Positions 9,012 through 17,879 of a stretch of DNA of 64,000 nucleotides are shown here, in pieces. Below the pieces are notes generated by a model that was not told the origin of the DNA, made no database searches, and worked only from the letters and a program-made list of their open reading frames with translations. Origin of the DNA: an uncultured bacterium (GTDB lineage Bacteria > Muiribacteriota > Ozemobacteria > Ozemobacterales > Ozemobacteraceae); NCBI GenBank assembly GCA_937949615.1, contig CALEDQ010000008.1, forward strand, positions 558,001-622,000, written 5' to 3'. A program made the position numbers and the translations under genes. How positions within the stretch are numbered: the first letter of the stretch is position 1; every line of letters begins with the position of its first letter.

Positions 9012-9392
9012 ATGCCTGAATTCAGATTCAATCACAATAACATCAACGTTCTCGACCTCGAAAAAAGCCTTGCTTTCTATCAGAAGGCACTCGGGCTGAA
9101 AGAAGTCAGACGCAAGGAAGCGGCAGACGGCAGTTTCATTCTTGTCTATCTAGGCGATGGCGCCGGCGGGCACAGTCTTGAACTGACCTGGCTGCGTGAC
9201 CGCAAAGAACCGTATAACCTGGGCGAGAACGAATTTCATCTCGCCTTCACAACAAATGATTACGAAGCGGCACATGCCATGCACAAGCAGATGGGCTGTA
9301 TCTGCTACGAAAACCCGGCAATGGGCATCTATTTCATTGCCGACCCTGACAATTACTGGCTTGAAGTCGTTCCTGAAAAGAAGATGAAATAA
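9012..9392 (+). CDS. Glyoxalase/VOC-family protein (lactoylglutathione lyase-like)
   Basis: A 126-residue protein of the vicinal-oxygen-chelate fold. Two beta-alpha-beta-beta-beta modules are visible and all four glyoxalase I metal ligand positions are filled: H8, E57, H76 and E118. LEKSLAFYQKALGLKEVRR is the usual first helix. It probably detoxifies methylglyoxal or a similar compound in the cytoplasm, although VOC proteins vary widely. CAAGGAGC precedes the ATG. Its stop overlaps the start of the next gene by one base (TAATG), so the two are coupled. Confidence 0.82.
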   Translation: MPEFRFNHNNINVLDLEKSLAFYQKALGLKEVRRKEAADGSFILVYLGDGAGGHSLELTWLRDRKEPYNLGENEFHLAFTTNDYEAAHAMHKQMGCICYENPAMGIYFIADPDNYWLEVVPEKKMK

Positions 9393-10282
9393 TGCTGCTG
9401 CAAAGTTCAGACCGGCGACGGGGCGGAATCGGGCCAACGCAGCTGATCGCAATCATTCTGCTGCTGACTCTGATCGGTATCGGAGTTTATTACTGGCAAC
9501 AGAGAAAACCGACTACTGGCCGGCCACCGTTAATCACCGAAACCAGAGGGTTTCCGATTGATGAGGCCCTGCGCGAGGCGACCCGCCGCACCGGTAATGT
9601 CGTATTCGGTGGCAACCCGCTTATCAACGGCAGTACAACCCTGACTCTGCTGAAAAACATTGCCTACCATGCCGGTTATAGTGAAGAGCGACGCAACCCG
9701 CTGTGGGTCGCTTATCGCCTTGACGCAAAAGAAGTCGGCGAAAAACTGAAAAGACCGAAGGGCTTTAAAGCCGACCTGCGAACCCTGTCGCGGGTTTCTC
9801 CGAATGATTTTTCCAAAACCGGCTACGACCGCGGGCACATGGCCCCGAACTCGGCTATAGCTCAGCGTTTCGGGCTTGAGGCTCAGCACGAAACCTTTCT
9901 GATGAGCAACATTGTGCCGCAGAGTCCTGAATTGAATCGCAAAGTCTGGCAAAGACTCGAAAAGCTCGAAGACGAGTATGCCAACAATCTAGAAAGTATC
10001 TGGGTCATAACCGGCCCGATTTTTGACAGTCATATTCAAACAATTTCGAACAACGTCGAAATTCCCGATGCATTTTATAAAATCATTTTTGACGAGGAAA
10101 AGGGCAATCTGCGCACGCTGGCGTTTCTGATCCAGCAGAACGTCACCGGGAAAGAACCGATCGACAGCTTTTTGACCAGCATCGACGAAATCGAGAAACT
10201 CACCGGTCTCGACTTTATTGCGCCGCTGGCCGACGAGGTCGAAGACAAGCTTGAAGCGGCAACCCCAGGCAAAATCTGGTAA
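9392..10282 (+). CDS. Membrane-anchored DNA/RNA non-specific endonuclease
   Basis: A 296-residue protein of the NUC1/EndA beta-beta-alpha-metal nuclease family. Residues 16-36 form a single hydrophobic anchor, leaving the nuclease domain outside the cytoplasmic membrane. The catalytic motif is DRGHMAPNSA with His149, followed by the metal-binding Asn region ETFLMSNIVPQSPELNRKVW. Such enzymes digest DNA or RNA in the periplasm or outside the cell, for nutrition, DNA uptake or toxin roles. It starts on the stop of the glyoxalase-family gene and is 15 bases ahead of the YibE/F gene. Confidence 0.85.
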   Translation: MLLQSSDRRRGGIGPTQLIAIILLLTLIGIGVYYWQQRKPTTGRPPLITETRGFPIDEALREATRRTGNVVFGGNPLINGSTTLTLLKNIAYHAGYSEERRNPLWVAYRLDAKEVGEKLKRPKGFKADLRTLSRVSPNDFSKTGYDRGHMAPNSAIAQRFGLEAQHETFLMSNIVPQSPELNRKVWQRLEKLEDEYANNLESIWVITGPIFDSHIQTISNNVEIPDAFYKIIFDEEKGNLRTLAFLIQQNVTGKEPIDSFLTSIDEIEKLTGLDFIAPLADEVEDKLEAATPGKIW

Positions 10283-10297
10283 GAGCAGGAGACGGAA

Positions 10298-11446
10298 ATG
10301 ACAGAGAATTCAACCGGCAAAACCAATCTGGTCATCATTTTACTTGGCATTCTGTTTATGTTTCTTCTTCTTTATCACGTTTTTGGCAGCACCAGTCAGG
10401 GCATTTACTCGATCGCCACAGTAAAGAACATTCAGCCGATCGAATCAGAAGATCCGGAAAGCAATGAGAAGACTTTTGCGGTTGAGCTAGACTTTCAATC
10501 TGGCGAGCACAAGGGCAAAACAATGGTCGCCGAGCATTTTGAAACGCCCGGTTCAGCTTACAATCTTAATCTGCAGCAGGGCGAAACGGTTCTGGCCGTT
10601 GTCGAAAAACAGGAAGATCAGGAAATCGTCGGCGTCGACGAGCATTTTAAATCGCACCGTCTGATGTTTCTCTCGGCGCTGATCATTCTGGTAATTGCGG
10701 TTCTGGCCGGCGTAAACGGCGTAAAAGCCATGCTGGCACTCTTCTTCACGCTTATCATAATTTTTGGCGTCATGGCCAGGCTGTTACTGCAGGGCTGGTC
10801 ACCAATTCCGCTTTCTATCGTCTGTTCAATCGCCATCATTCTGATCAATATTATCATCATTGCCGGTCGCACAAGAAAGGCCCTGATCGCCGGCCTTGGC
10901 ACCTTAAGCGGCGTGATTCTGGCCGGGATTTTTGGCTGGCTGGCAGCGACATTTCTCAGACTGAACGGCTACAGCGGCGACGAAAGCACCTTCCTGCAGA
11001 TTCTCAATTCGAGCATCGATCTGCGCGGCATCATGATCAGCGGCATAATTATCGGTGCGCTTGGCGCCGTTATGGACGTTGCAATCTCAATCGCTTCGTC
11101 GCTGCTCGAAATTTCGCTGGCAAACCCGGCTTATGATCGCCAGAAACTATTTGCCAGCGGCATGAACATCGGGCGCGACATCATCGGCAGCATGGTTAAC
11201 ACCTTGATTCTGGCTTATACCGGGGCATCGCTGACATTGATTCTGGTATTTGCCATGCAGAAAGAAGACTTTCCGCTCATCAAGATCATGAATATGGAAT
11301 TCATCTGCACCGAAGTGGTCAGATCGCTGGCCGGTCTGTTCGGTATGGTACTGGCTATTCCGATAACCGCTCTGGTGGCATCTTTCGTTTATTCCCGCTG
11401 GCGTTTTGACGGCAGCGTTGATTCTGACGGTGCCGAAGTTGAATAG
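10298..11446 (+). CDS. YibE/F-family membrane protein
   Basis: A 382-residue polytopic membrane protein. One N-terminal membrane segment (about residues 10-28) is followed by a soluble region of about 95 residues with a beta-rich, OB-like look, then about seven membrane helices (from residue 124) rich in Ile, Leu and Gly. The sequence GALGAVMDVAISIASSLLEI is characteristic of the YibE/YibF family, whose function is not well established (transport has been proposed). CAGGAG lies seven bases ahead of the ATG. Likely in one transcript with the endonuclease gene. Confidence 0.82.
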   Translation: MTENSTGKTNLVIILLGILFMFLLLYHVFGSTSQGIYSIATVKNIQPIESEDPESNEKTFAVELDFQSGEHKGKTMVAEHFETPGSAYNLNLQQGETVLAVVEKQEDQEIVGVDEHFKSHRLMFLSALIILVIAVLAGVNGVKAMLALFFTLIIIFGVMARLLLQGWSPIPLSIVCSIAIILINIIIIAGRTRKALIAGLGTLSGVILAGIFGWLAATFLRLNGYSGDESTFLQILNSSIDLRGIMISGIIIGALGAVMDVAISIASSLLEISLANPAYDRQKLFASGMNIGRDIIGSMVNTLILAYTGASLTLILVFAMQKEDFPLIKIMNMEFICTEVVRSLAGLFGMVLAIPITALVASFVYSRWRFDGSVDSDGAEVE

Positions 11447-11494
11447 ACAGCAGGTCTGTGTTAGGCTGACCAAAACATTATCAGGGAGACACGC

Positions 11495-12211
11495 ATGTTT
11501 GACCAGAGAGTGACACTGCTCAGCGACTATGCCGGCCAATATCTGCAGAAGGGCCAGGAAAGCGAAACCGGCGGATTATGGAGCGGCATGATCAGCCTGT
11601 TTGGTTCGCGCAGGTCGAGACCGGAAATTTCGGGTTTTCAGGGGCAGCTTGAGAGTGCGGATTACCTTTCTGACGAAGGTTTTGCGCCTTTCTGCAAGAT
11701 CGACGACCGCATCGTTCATGTGAAAAAAAATCAGGAAGAATGTCTTATTGCCATTTCACAGAACGACAAAGTCTGGGACCTGACGACATGGGGCGAAGAT
11801 TACATGTTTGTAACCCGCTTCATTGCTGAATGTTACTTCATGATCACCCGTGACGACTATCATATCGACGATGATGAAAGAACGGTTTTCAGAGCAATTG
11901 TCGGCTGTATCGAGGCCAATTCTCAGGAAATTCTCGATGCCCGCAACATCGTCTACTGGACTCTGGTAGAAAAAGTTGTCGAAGACGGTGTCGTGACAGA
12001 AGATGAGCTCTCGGCCATGGCAAAGATCCGTCAGGAGCTTGAAATTACCAGTCATAATGTTGAAGAACTTCACACGAAGGCGTTGAATGATTATTATGAA
12101 CTGGTTCGGCAGCAGCATGAAGATTCTGACAACGGGCTCGAAGAGCTTGAAAAGATTCAGCAAATGGCAAAGCTGCTGAACGTAAAACTGCATAGGGTTT
12201 CAGGCCTTTAA
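11495..12211 (+). CDS. Unknown protein, possibly TerB-like helical domain
   Basis: A 238-residue soluble acidic protein that I do not recognise with confidence. From about residue 115 it is helical and contains two repeats of an acidic turn followed by helix (DDYHIDDDERTVFRAIV and VEDGVVTEDELSAMAKI), a pattern seen in TerB-like domains. No signal peptide or membrane segment. AGGGAG lies nine bases ahead of the ATG. It is followed after two bases by a HEAT-repeat gene, so the two products may work together. Confidence 0.6.
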   Translation: MFDQRVTLLSDYAGQYLQKGQESETGGLWSGMISLFGSRRSRPEISGFQGQLESADYLSDEGFAPFCKIDDRIVHVKKNQEECLIAISQNDKVWDLTTWGEDYMFVTRFIAECYFMITRDDYHIDDDERTVFRAIVGCIEANSQEILDARNIVYWTLVEKVVEDGVVTEDELSAMAKIRQELEITSHNVEELHTKALNDYYELVRQQHEDSDNGLEELEKIQQMAKLLNVKLHRVSGL

Positions 12212-12213
12212 CA

Positions 12214-13101
12214 ATGGACGATTTGAGCCACCATTTAATTTACCTCAACTCGGAAGACCCCGAGAAACAGCTTGACGGTCTGGCATTTTTCGCCGCCTGC
12301 GACAGCAGCATGCTGACTGGCGAGATTATCAACCGGCTGGTTTTTCTGGCAGAGCATGCTCCGAGACATATTGCCAATGTGGCCTCATCGATCATTTCGC
12401 AGTCACTGGCGAACCGGCAGCACAACTTTATTGCCGCGCCTTTACTGCACAAACTGAAAACCGCCAAAGAAAGCGAAATATCGCTGCATGAGCTTGAATG
12501 GGCGACACGACTGAACACTATTCCGTTCAAGATCGCTCTTGAAGAGTATTTAGACCGGTGTACCGAAGAAAAACACATTTCCTGGCTGGTCAAAAATCTT
12601 CCCAAAGCTTACCCCGACCCTGAACAGATTCCGCTGCTGACTTCATTTCTGACCTATGGCGACGATCGAATCGTCAGCAATACCATCGAAGGGCTAGAGA
12701 ACATCAAAGATCCGACTGTGGTTTCGATTTTTGCGCAGATGCTTTCACATGCGTCGCCAAGAGTGAGATCGACGGCCGCAGGTGCACTTGCCCGTGTTAA
12801 TCCGGAAAAGGCCTGGCAGGCGCTGGCAAGAATGCTCGAAAATCCAGAGCAGACAGGCAGAGTCAAAGCCGCCTGTCATGCAATCAGGCAATTGAGAAAC
12901 CGCGACTTTGCTGAACTTCTCATTCCGCTGCTGCAACATAATGCGGTTTGTGAAGACACCGCCAGCACCCTTGCCGTTCTGCTTCTTGAAAAAACCCGTC
13001 TGGTTTTCGATCACCGGCTGCTGAAAAACCGGCCGGACCTGAAAGCAAAAGTAGCAGAAGCTTTGATGGAAAATCTGCAAAAACATTGCCAGCGAAAATG
13101 A
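12214..13101 (+). CDS. HEAT-repeat protein
   Basis: A 295-residue alpha-solenoid. Clear HEAT repeats occupy about residues 145-270, for example KDPTVVSIFAQMLSHASPRV followed by RSTAAGALARVNPEKAW, then a second unit containing VKAACHAIRQLRNRDFAELL. The N-terminal half is also helical with weaker repeats. No catalytic motif; expected role is protein binding in the cytoplasm. The start lies two bases after the stop of the upstream unknown gene with no room for an independent promoter, so both are co-translated. Confidence 0.8.
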   Translation: MDDLSHHLIYLNSEDPEKQLDGLAFFAACDSSMLTGEIINRLVFLAEHAPRHIANVASSIISQSLANRQHNFIAAPLLHKLKTAKESEISLHELEWATRLNTIPFKIALEEYLDRCTEEKHISWLVKNLPKAYPDPEQIPLLTSFLTYGDDRIVSNTIEGLENIKDPTVVSIFAQMLSHASPRVRSTAAGALARVNPEKAWQALARMLENPEQTGRVKAACHAIRQLRNRDFAELLIPLLQHNAVCEDTASTLAVLLLEKTRLVFDHRLLKNRPDLKAKVAEALMENLQKHCQRK

Positions 13102-13107
13102 AAGTAG

Positions 13108-13116
13108 TGCTATAAT
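13108..13116 (+). promoter_or_regulatory. Extended -10 promoter ahead of dcd
   Basis: TGC followed by TATAAT at 13111-13116 gives an extended -10 element (TGnTATAAT). A weak TTGCCA at 13086-13091 is 19 bases upstream, inside the end of the HEAT gene. The dcd start is about 31 bases downstream. Confidence 0.5.
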
Positions 13117-13146
13117 ACCACCCCATTCTTTTTTCTGGAGGCACTG

Positions 13147-13680
13147 ATGACGATTCTTGGCCGCGAAGCCATTGTTCAGGAAATGAAAAAAGGCAACATC
13201 AAAATTGAGCCTTTTGACGAGAGAATGCTCGGCCCTGCCAGCATCGATCTGCATCTTTCCAACGCATTTCGCGTTTTTGTGCATCTGCCCAATGAACTGC
13301 ACCTGACCGACAATATGGATTTTAAAGCCGCCACCAAAGGGCTGGTGGTTCCTGATGGTGATACCCTTACTGTAAGGCCTGGACAGACCGTTCTTGGTAT
13401 TACCCAGGAAAAGGTCAGTCTCGGAAATGGCCTTTCAGGCTGGCTCGAAGGCAGAAGCCGTTTTGCCCGCGTCGGCTTGCTGGTTCATATTTCGGCTTCA
13501 TTCATGCAGCCCGGAATCAGCAACCATCAGGTTCTTGAAATTTCGAATTTCGGCCCGATTCCTCTCAAACTTATTCCTGGCACCCCGATCTGTCAGTTCA
13601 TCTTTCAGCGCTGCGAAAACCCTGGGCAGTATCACGGTGTATTTGCGGGTCAGACCCCCGATAATTTCTGGCTCGGCTGA
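13147..13680 (+). CDS. dcd: dCTP deaminase
   Basis: A 177-residue enzyme of the dUTPase-like trimeric fold that deaminates dCTP to dUTP for thymidylate synthesis. Diagnostic segments are LGPASIDLHLSNAFRVF near the start, EGRSRFARVGLLVHISA in the middle, and NHQVLEISNFGPIPLKLIPG with the catalytic Glu. The C-terminal region ends with GQYHGVFAG. Whether it is a plain or a bifunctional (dUMP-forming) enzyme cannot be settled from the sequence alone. CTGGAGG precedes the ATG. It has its own promoter and is followed 15 bases later by the zinc-ribbon gene. Confidence 0.92.
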   Translation: MTILGREAIVQEMKKGNIKIEPFDERMLGPASIDLHLSNAFRVFVHLPNELHLTDNMDFKAATKGLVVPDGDTLTVRPGQTVLGITQEKVSLGNGLSGWLEGRSRFARVGLLVHISASFMQPGISNHQVLEISNFGPIPLKLIPGTPICQFIFQRCENPGQYHGVFAGQTPDNFWLG

Positions 13681-13695
13681 GTTAAGGAGAAAAAG

Positions 13696-13905
13696 ATGGC
13701 TAACCCATGGAAATGCCTGAAATGTGAAAACAACACCTTTGAAACTGGCGAATTACGTGCTACCGGCGGTTTTTTGTCGAAACTTTTCGATATTCAGACC
13801 GAGAAATATTCGACGGTAACCTGCAAGAACTGCGGTTTTACTGAATTTTACAAACGCAGCAGCAGTGTTGTCGGGCACGTAGTCGACTTCATGGTTGGCT
13901 CATAA
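13696..13905 (+). CDS. Small zinc-ribbon protein (COG3478-like)
   Basis: A 69-residue protein built as one zinc ribbon: CLKC at C7/C10 and CKNC at C43/C46, with the RATGGFLSKLFDIQ linker and a hydrophobic C-terminal tail. This matches the group of predicted nucleic-acid-binding zinc ribbons (COG3478) found in many bacteria, whose role is unknown. TTAAGGAG lies ahead of the ATG. It is the last gene of the dcd transcript and is closed by a perfect 20-bp hairpin. Confidence 0.8.
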   Translation: MANPWKCLKCENNTFETGELRATGGFLSKLFDIQTEKYSTVTCKNCGFTEFYKRSSSVVGHVVDFMVGS

Positions 13906-13944
13906 TTTAATAAGGCCGGGCGCTGCCCGGCCTTATTAAATTAT
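13902..13944. terminator. Bidirectional terminator, perfect 20-bp stem
   Basis: Arms at 13902-13921 and 13925-13944 are exact reverse complements around a three-base loop (GCT). The stem has a GC-rich centre and AT-rich ends, so both strands finish in U-rich RNA. It lies between the convergent zinc-ribbon and 13959 genes. Confidence 0.9.
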
Positions 13945-13958
13945 GAACAATTGTTAAT

Positions 13959-14450
13959 TCAGCGTTTTTTACCGGGTTTTGCAGCGGCAGCTGGTTTTGC
14001 TTTGCCGGCCTGTTTTACTTCAAGATTTTCGAGCTCATTTTCGGCAAATTCTTCACCGTATTTAGTGGCGAATTCTTCGTAGATCGCCATGTGTTCTTCG
14101 AAGCTGCCGGCCTTTTTGCCACCCAGCTTGCGGTTCATGTCGCGATCTGCCAGGCGTTCTATCAATTCATCCCAGAAGGTTTTCTCTTCGTATTCTCTGA
14201 TGAATTCTGCGGCCTGAGTCTGGTCTTCCCAGTCGGCATTGGGCATGTATTCCTTGATGTCATCCATGAAGTCGATTTCTTTTTTCATGCCGTTCTTCGA
14301 GGCATGCGCATAAATCTTCTGAATGAGCTTGATATAGTCATCTCTACGACCATCTTCCTCTTCGTAATCATGGGCGGTCATGACCCATTCGGCCATTATG
14401 GCGATTTCGACGAGTTTTTCGAGTTCAGCTTTGCTAAAACTGATATCCAT
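13959..14450 (-). CDS. Hypothetical acidic helical protein
   Basis: A 163-residue protein that I do not recognise. It is almost entirely helical and strongly acidic, rich in Glu, Asp and aromatic residues (for example KTFWDELIERLADRDMNRK), with no Cys cluster, signal peptide or membrane segment. The last 20 residues are a basic low-complexity tail of Lys, Pro and Ala (AAAAKPGKKR end), which may bind nucleic acid or act as a flexible linker. Codon use is like that of neighbours, supporting a real gene. It has convergent orientation to the dcd-zinc-ribbon unit and its stop lies next to the shared terminator. Confidence 0.7.
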   Translation of the reverse strand: MDISFSKAELEKLVEIAIMAEWVMTAHDYEEEDGRRDDYIKLIQKIYAHASKNGMKKEIDFMDDIKEYMPNADWEDQTQAAEFIREYEEKTFWDELIERLADRDMNRKLGGKKAGSFEEHMAIYEEFATKYGEEFAENELENLEVKQAGKAKPAAAAKPGKKR

Positions 14451-14572
14451 GGGCAGATTCCTTTATGTCATTAGATTTAACATCTTGAACATAACAAAAC
14501 TACCACAGAAAAAAGCAACCGCAAAATGAAACTTGTCTGCGGATATTGAGAGATTTGCACTGCCTTGAAAAA

Positions 14573-15238
14573 TCAGCGTTTGAACAGCTCCGGCAATCGG
14601 TCAAAGCTGGCGGCAAATTCTTCGATGGTATCAAAAACCGGCGTTCCCGAAGCCTGCAGACGCTTTTTTGAGTTGTGGCCGGCGGCGATCAGAACGCAGG
14701 GTATCCCCATGGCAGCGGCAGTATCAAAATCATGCAGAGTGTCGCCAACCATCAGCGCGTTTTTTTTATCACAACCACATTCAGCAATCAGATTGCAGCC
14801 AAGTTCGACCTTGCTGTGGGCATAACTGTCGTTCAGGCCGCGCACCTTGTCAAAATAACCAACCAGCCTGAAATGGTTGATGCACTGATGCAGCGCCTGG
14901 TCGTAGAGAGCAGAAAGCACGAACTGCTTGATTCCAGAGGTTCTGAAGCGGTCGAGAGCGGTTCTGACACCCTGATGCAGTCGGCATTCAAACATGCGCG
15001 AGCCATAGGCATCAATGTATTCCTGTCCGGCGGCCTCATACGACTCACGGGTAAAATCAAAACCAATGTTTTCGTAATATTGTTTTATCGGAAAAGTGAA
15101 TTTTTCGAGGTATTCTTTGCGATCAATAGGGTTTAAAGAGCGTTTTACGAGACTTACATTGATTATCTCGATACATTCCTCGACATCATCGAGCAGAGTG
15201 CCGTTCCAGTCCCAGAATATGGTGTTAAAAGCAGACAT
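14573..15238 (-). CDS. HAD-superfamily hydrolase (phosphoglycolate phosphatase-like)
   Basis: A 221-residue HAD protein with a helical cap (about residues 20-85). Motif I is FWDWNGTLLDD: nucleophile Asp10, but the usual second Asp (acid/base) is Asn12. Motif II Ser is in QFVLSALYDQ, Lys is in the SKVELG region, and motif IV is ALMVGDTLHDFDTA. The overall layout is that of Gph-like phosphatases. The Asn at the acid/base position is seen in a subset of related HAD proteins and may slow turnover or change the substrate. It is followed (in its direction) by the 163-residue hypothetical after a 122-base gap. Confidence 0.82.
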   Translation of the reverse strand: MSAFNTIFWDWNGTLLDDVEECIEIINVSLVKRSLNPIDRKEYLEKFTFPIKQYYENIGFDFTRESYEAAGQEYIDAYGSRMFECRLHQGVRTALDRFRTSGIKQFVLSALYDQALHQCINHFRLVGYFDKVRGLNDSYAHSKVELGCNLIAECGCDKKNALMVGDTLHDFDTAAAMGIPCVLIAAGHNSKKRLQASGTPVFDTIEEFAASFDRLPELFKR

Positions 15239-15338
15239 GCGTGAGTGTTCTCCGACTTAAGCTGGGTGGATTATAACATAAACCAGCGCGCCAGATAACA
15301 GGCGATCGGGCAAAAAGAGCCTCGACTGCAACTGGCGG

Positions 15339-15920
15339 TCAGAGAGAGGGAATTCCGGTGTAGCCGATCAGGCGTTTCAGGGTTTCTTCAGCCGCCTCAA
15401 CATCTGCGAAATATGGAAAGACCGTAATCGTGTCGCCATTCTGTCTGACCAGAACTATTTCATAGGCAGTTTCCGGTTTACTCAAGGGGCTGCGGCGTGA
15501 AGAAAAGCGGTTAAGCCTGAAACCGGCGGTATCAAAAAATCTCAAAGTCTGCTGCGAACCAAGAATTCTGCAGATGTAACAGCCATAAACGACAATCTGC
15601 CCTTCTTCTACCGAAAATTCGATTCTGCGAAAGCCATCTCTGATCAAAGCCAGGCCGCGGGCCAGGGCGATTACAGCGACCATAAACATCAACGCTGCCC
15701 CGGCTCCATAGAAACTCCGGCTGCTGATGCCGTACAGAGATCTGTAGAGGAAGTTCAGCCCCCCGAGAATGAAGGGCAAGCCGAGAACTACCATCAAAAT
15801 GATTTCGAGAATCAGGTCGGTAGTTTTCTGACATTCTACCAGCAGCTTACCGGCTTTATCAGAAAGGTTGTATTCCAGGAGGATATGGTCATTTTCTATT
15901 CTCGAGCTGTCTTCATTCAT
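15339..15920 (-). CDS. Hypothetical membrane protein, two transmembrane segments
   Basis: A 193-residue protein with two hydrophobic segments: about residues 34-57 (LEIILMVVLGLPFILGGLNF) and 68-90 (YGAGAALMFMVAVIALARGL). The C-terminal 95 residues form a beta-rich cytoplasmic domain resembling a PH-like (bPH) fold. I do not recognise a family. The start was placed at 15920 because GGGAGAGG lies eight bases ahead of that ATG; an upstream in-frame start at 15971 would add 17 residues without a ribosome site. Confidence 0.65.
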   Translation of the reverse strand: MNEDSSRIENDHILLEYNLSDKAGKLLVECQKTTDLILEIILMVVLGLPFILGGLNFLYRSLYGISSRSFYGAGAALMFMVAVIALARGLALIRDGFRRIEFSVEEGQIVVYGCYICRILGSQQTLRFFDTAGFRLNRFSSRRSPLSKPETAYEIVLVRQNGDTITVFPYFADVEAAEETLKRLIGYTGIPSL

Positions 15921-16078
15921 ACAATAAGCCTCTCCCGGGGCGCATGCAATCACCCGGCCAATCCATAGCACACATGCTCTTTATTATCCGTACACAGAAC
16001 AGCAATATAAATATAATCAGCAAGTTGTTTTTTAGCAATGCAGCAGAAAATAAAAACCGCCTTTTTTTATTTAAACTC

Positions 16079-16106
16079 TTGCGATTAAAAATTATGGCAT
16101 TATAAT
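16079..16106 (+). promoter_or_regulatory. Sigma-70-like promoter for the second PLD gene
   Basis: TTGCGA at 16079-16084, a 16-base AT-rich spacer and a perfect TATAAT at 16101-16106. The divergent gap 15921-16138 (218 bases) is AT-rich. The downstream ATG is at 16139 with GAGGTGA ahead of it. Confidence 0.65.
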
Positions 16107-16138
16107 TCTTGTACAATCTGCATTATTGAGGTGAAAAG

Positions 16139-17638
16139 ATGAAGCGAATCGGTAGTTTTCTGATACTGATGGTTCTTCTGGTAGCTTTTATCGGCGTTGC
16201 CGGCCAGGCCCGCGCTGATGTCGAAAAGTATTTTGACAGCATCCAGACCAATGTTTTCGACCCGGCTGCCAAAGTCAGATTCATGCCCGAAAACGTTAAC
16301 TCATGGTTCGCCCGCTGGCACATCCTTGATAACGCAAAAAAATCGATAGACGTCACCTATTTCATCGTTGAGCAGGACATCTTTGGCATGAGCATGCTGG
16401 GTATGCTTTACAAAAAAGCCAGAGAAGGCGTCAATATCCGTCTCATGGTCGATGCACGCGGCACCAAAGGCCTCACCCGCAAATTTATCGGCCAGGACGT
16501 TCTTCAGGAACTGGTGAAATTCAAAAACGTGCAGATCCGCGTTTTCAACCCGGTTCACCGCAAACTGCAGGCACTTTTTGACGACCTGCGCAAAATTACC
16601 GCTTCAAATCACGACAAGATCATCGTCGTTGATGATGAATACCTGATCACTGGCGGCCGCAATGTTTCGAAGAACTACTTCGTCGATCCCCGCGATCTGA
16701 AAACCGTTTATCGCGACACTGACATTCTCATTCAGAGCCCCAAAGTGGCAAATCAGGCCGGTCTGGCGTTTGACGAAGAATTTCGCAACGGCGGCACCTT
16801 CCAGATTTACAAAGATATTTTCGGCAATGCCGATACCATGAGCAAAGACCTCGAACTCGCCTACAATGCAATGCGGCGTTATATTACCGGCGGCGGCCTG
16901 TTCAAGGTTCCCTCCCCCACTCTCAGCAAAGAAACCAATGAACTGCTCAAGAAATACAATGATGAACTGAAGAGCTATGAACGCATGCAGCACTATGCAT
17001 CTTTCAACCTCTTTAATGGTGAAAGAGCCTACCCGACAAGAATTCTCGATAAACATTCGATCAACGGCACGCGCAATGACATCACCAAAAATCTTTCGGG
17101 CCTGATGGACGCTGCCGAATCAGAAATCATCATTCAGAATCCTTATGTGGTCCTCACCGAAGAAGCCAGAGCTGCCATCAAAAGAGCCAGCGATCGCGGC
17201 GTGAAGGTAATCATTCACACCAACAGCCCGATGAGTTCAGACAGCCTGCTGACCCAGGCGATGTTCATCGGCGACTGGAAAGGCATTCTCAAAGACATGC
17301 CGAATGTAAGAATTTTTGGTTACAAGCTTTCGACCAAACTGCATTCAAAAGTATTCGTTTTCGACCGCAAAATCGCCGTGATCGGCACCTATAACATGGA
17401 TTGCGTCAGCGAACAGATCAACTCTGAAGTGGTTGCCGTAGTCAAATCACGCCCGTTCGCCAACCAGGTTGCCGGCAAAATCATGCGCGACATCGAAGAT
17501 TCACATGAATACAAGATCAAAGTCGAACGCGATGGCTCGATCAAAACTATCTTCGGGCCAGAATCACATTCTGACAAGGCAGTCATCGACCGCCTGAACA
17601 TGCTGCAGAAACTGCAGTGGCTCAGACCGCTCATCTGA
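16139..17638 (+). CDS. Secreted phospholipase D/cardiolipin synthase-like protein
   Basis: A 499-residue protein with a Sec signal peptide (residues 1-26, ending ARA). Two HKD motifs are complete: NHDKIIVVDDEYLITGGRN with H158/K160, and LHSKVFVFDRK with H402/K404 and GTYNMD. This arrangement is like the YmdC/ClsC branch, which makes cardiolipin or similar phospholipids on the outer face of the inner membrane; secreted phospholipase activity is an alternative. About 100 residues between the halves are helical. GAGGTGA precedes the ATG. It has its own promoter and terminator, so it is transcribed alone. Confidence 0.85.
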   Translation: MKRIGSFLILMVLLVAFIGVAGQARADVEKYFDSIQTNVFDPAAKVRFMPENVNSWFARWHILDNAKKSIDVTYFIVEQDIFGMSMLGMLYKKAREGVNIRLMVDARGTKGLTRKFIGQDVLQELVKFKNVQIRVFNPVHRKLQALFDDLRKITASNHDKIIVVDDEYLITGGRNVSKNYFVDPRDLKTVYRDTDILIQSPKVANQAGLAFDEEFRNGGTFQIYKDIFGNADTMSKDLELAYNAMRRYITGGGLFKVPSPTLSKETNELLKKYNDELKSYERMQHYASFNLFNGERAYPTRILDKHSINGTRNDITKNLSGLMDAAESEIIIQNPYVVLTEEARAAIKRASDRGVKVIIHTNSPMSSDSLLTQAMFIGDWKGILKDMPNVRIFGYKLSTKLHSKVFVFDRKIAVIGTYNMDCVSEQINSEVVAVVKSRPFANQVAGKIMRDIEDSHEYKIKVERDGSIKTIFGPESHSDKAVIDRLNMLQKLQWLRPLI

Positions 17639-17657
17639 TCTCACACACGGATTTAAC

Positions 17658-17696
17658 ACCAGGGCTGCTTCGACTGAAGCGGCCCTGGTTTATTTT
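17658..17696 (+). terminator. Rho-independent terminator after the PLD gene
   Basis: Arms 17658-17671 and 17676-17689 (14 bp with one G-U pair) around loop GACT, followed by TTATTTTT. It lies 20 bases after the stop codon. Confidence 0.88.
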
Positions 17697-17808
17697 TAGA
17701 AGCGGGTTGTGATGGATAAACCCCTAATTCAAATGGAACAAAGAACCAGCCGGGCACATAAGGTCATTTTCAGCAGGAATCAGTTATCGATAGGCGATTA
17801 CTTTTGGG

Positions 17809-17836
17809 TTGACTTTTGCCACAATAAAGGTATCAT
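17809..17836 (+). promoter_or_regulatory. Promoter of hydE
   Basis: TTGACT at 17809-17814, 16-base spacer, TATCAT at 17831-17836. The start codon at 17880 is 44 bases downstream, which argues against translation beginning at 17709. Confidence 0.65.
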
Positions 17837-17879
17837 ATTTAGTGTTTGCAATTTTTTTCACGAAGCGAGAAACAATCAA

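Noticed and set aside
17709..17879. In-frame 57-residue N-terminal extension of hydE
   Set aside because: It crosses a good promoter (17809-17836) and does not resemble HydE; ATG 17880 gives the normal start.
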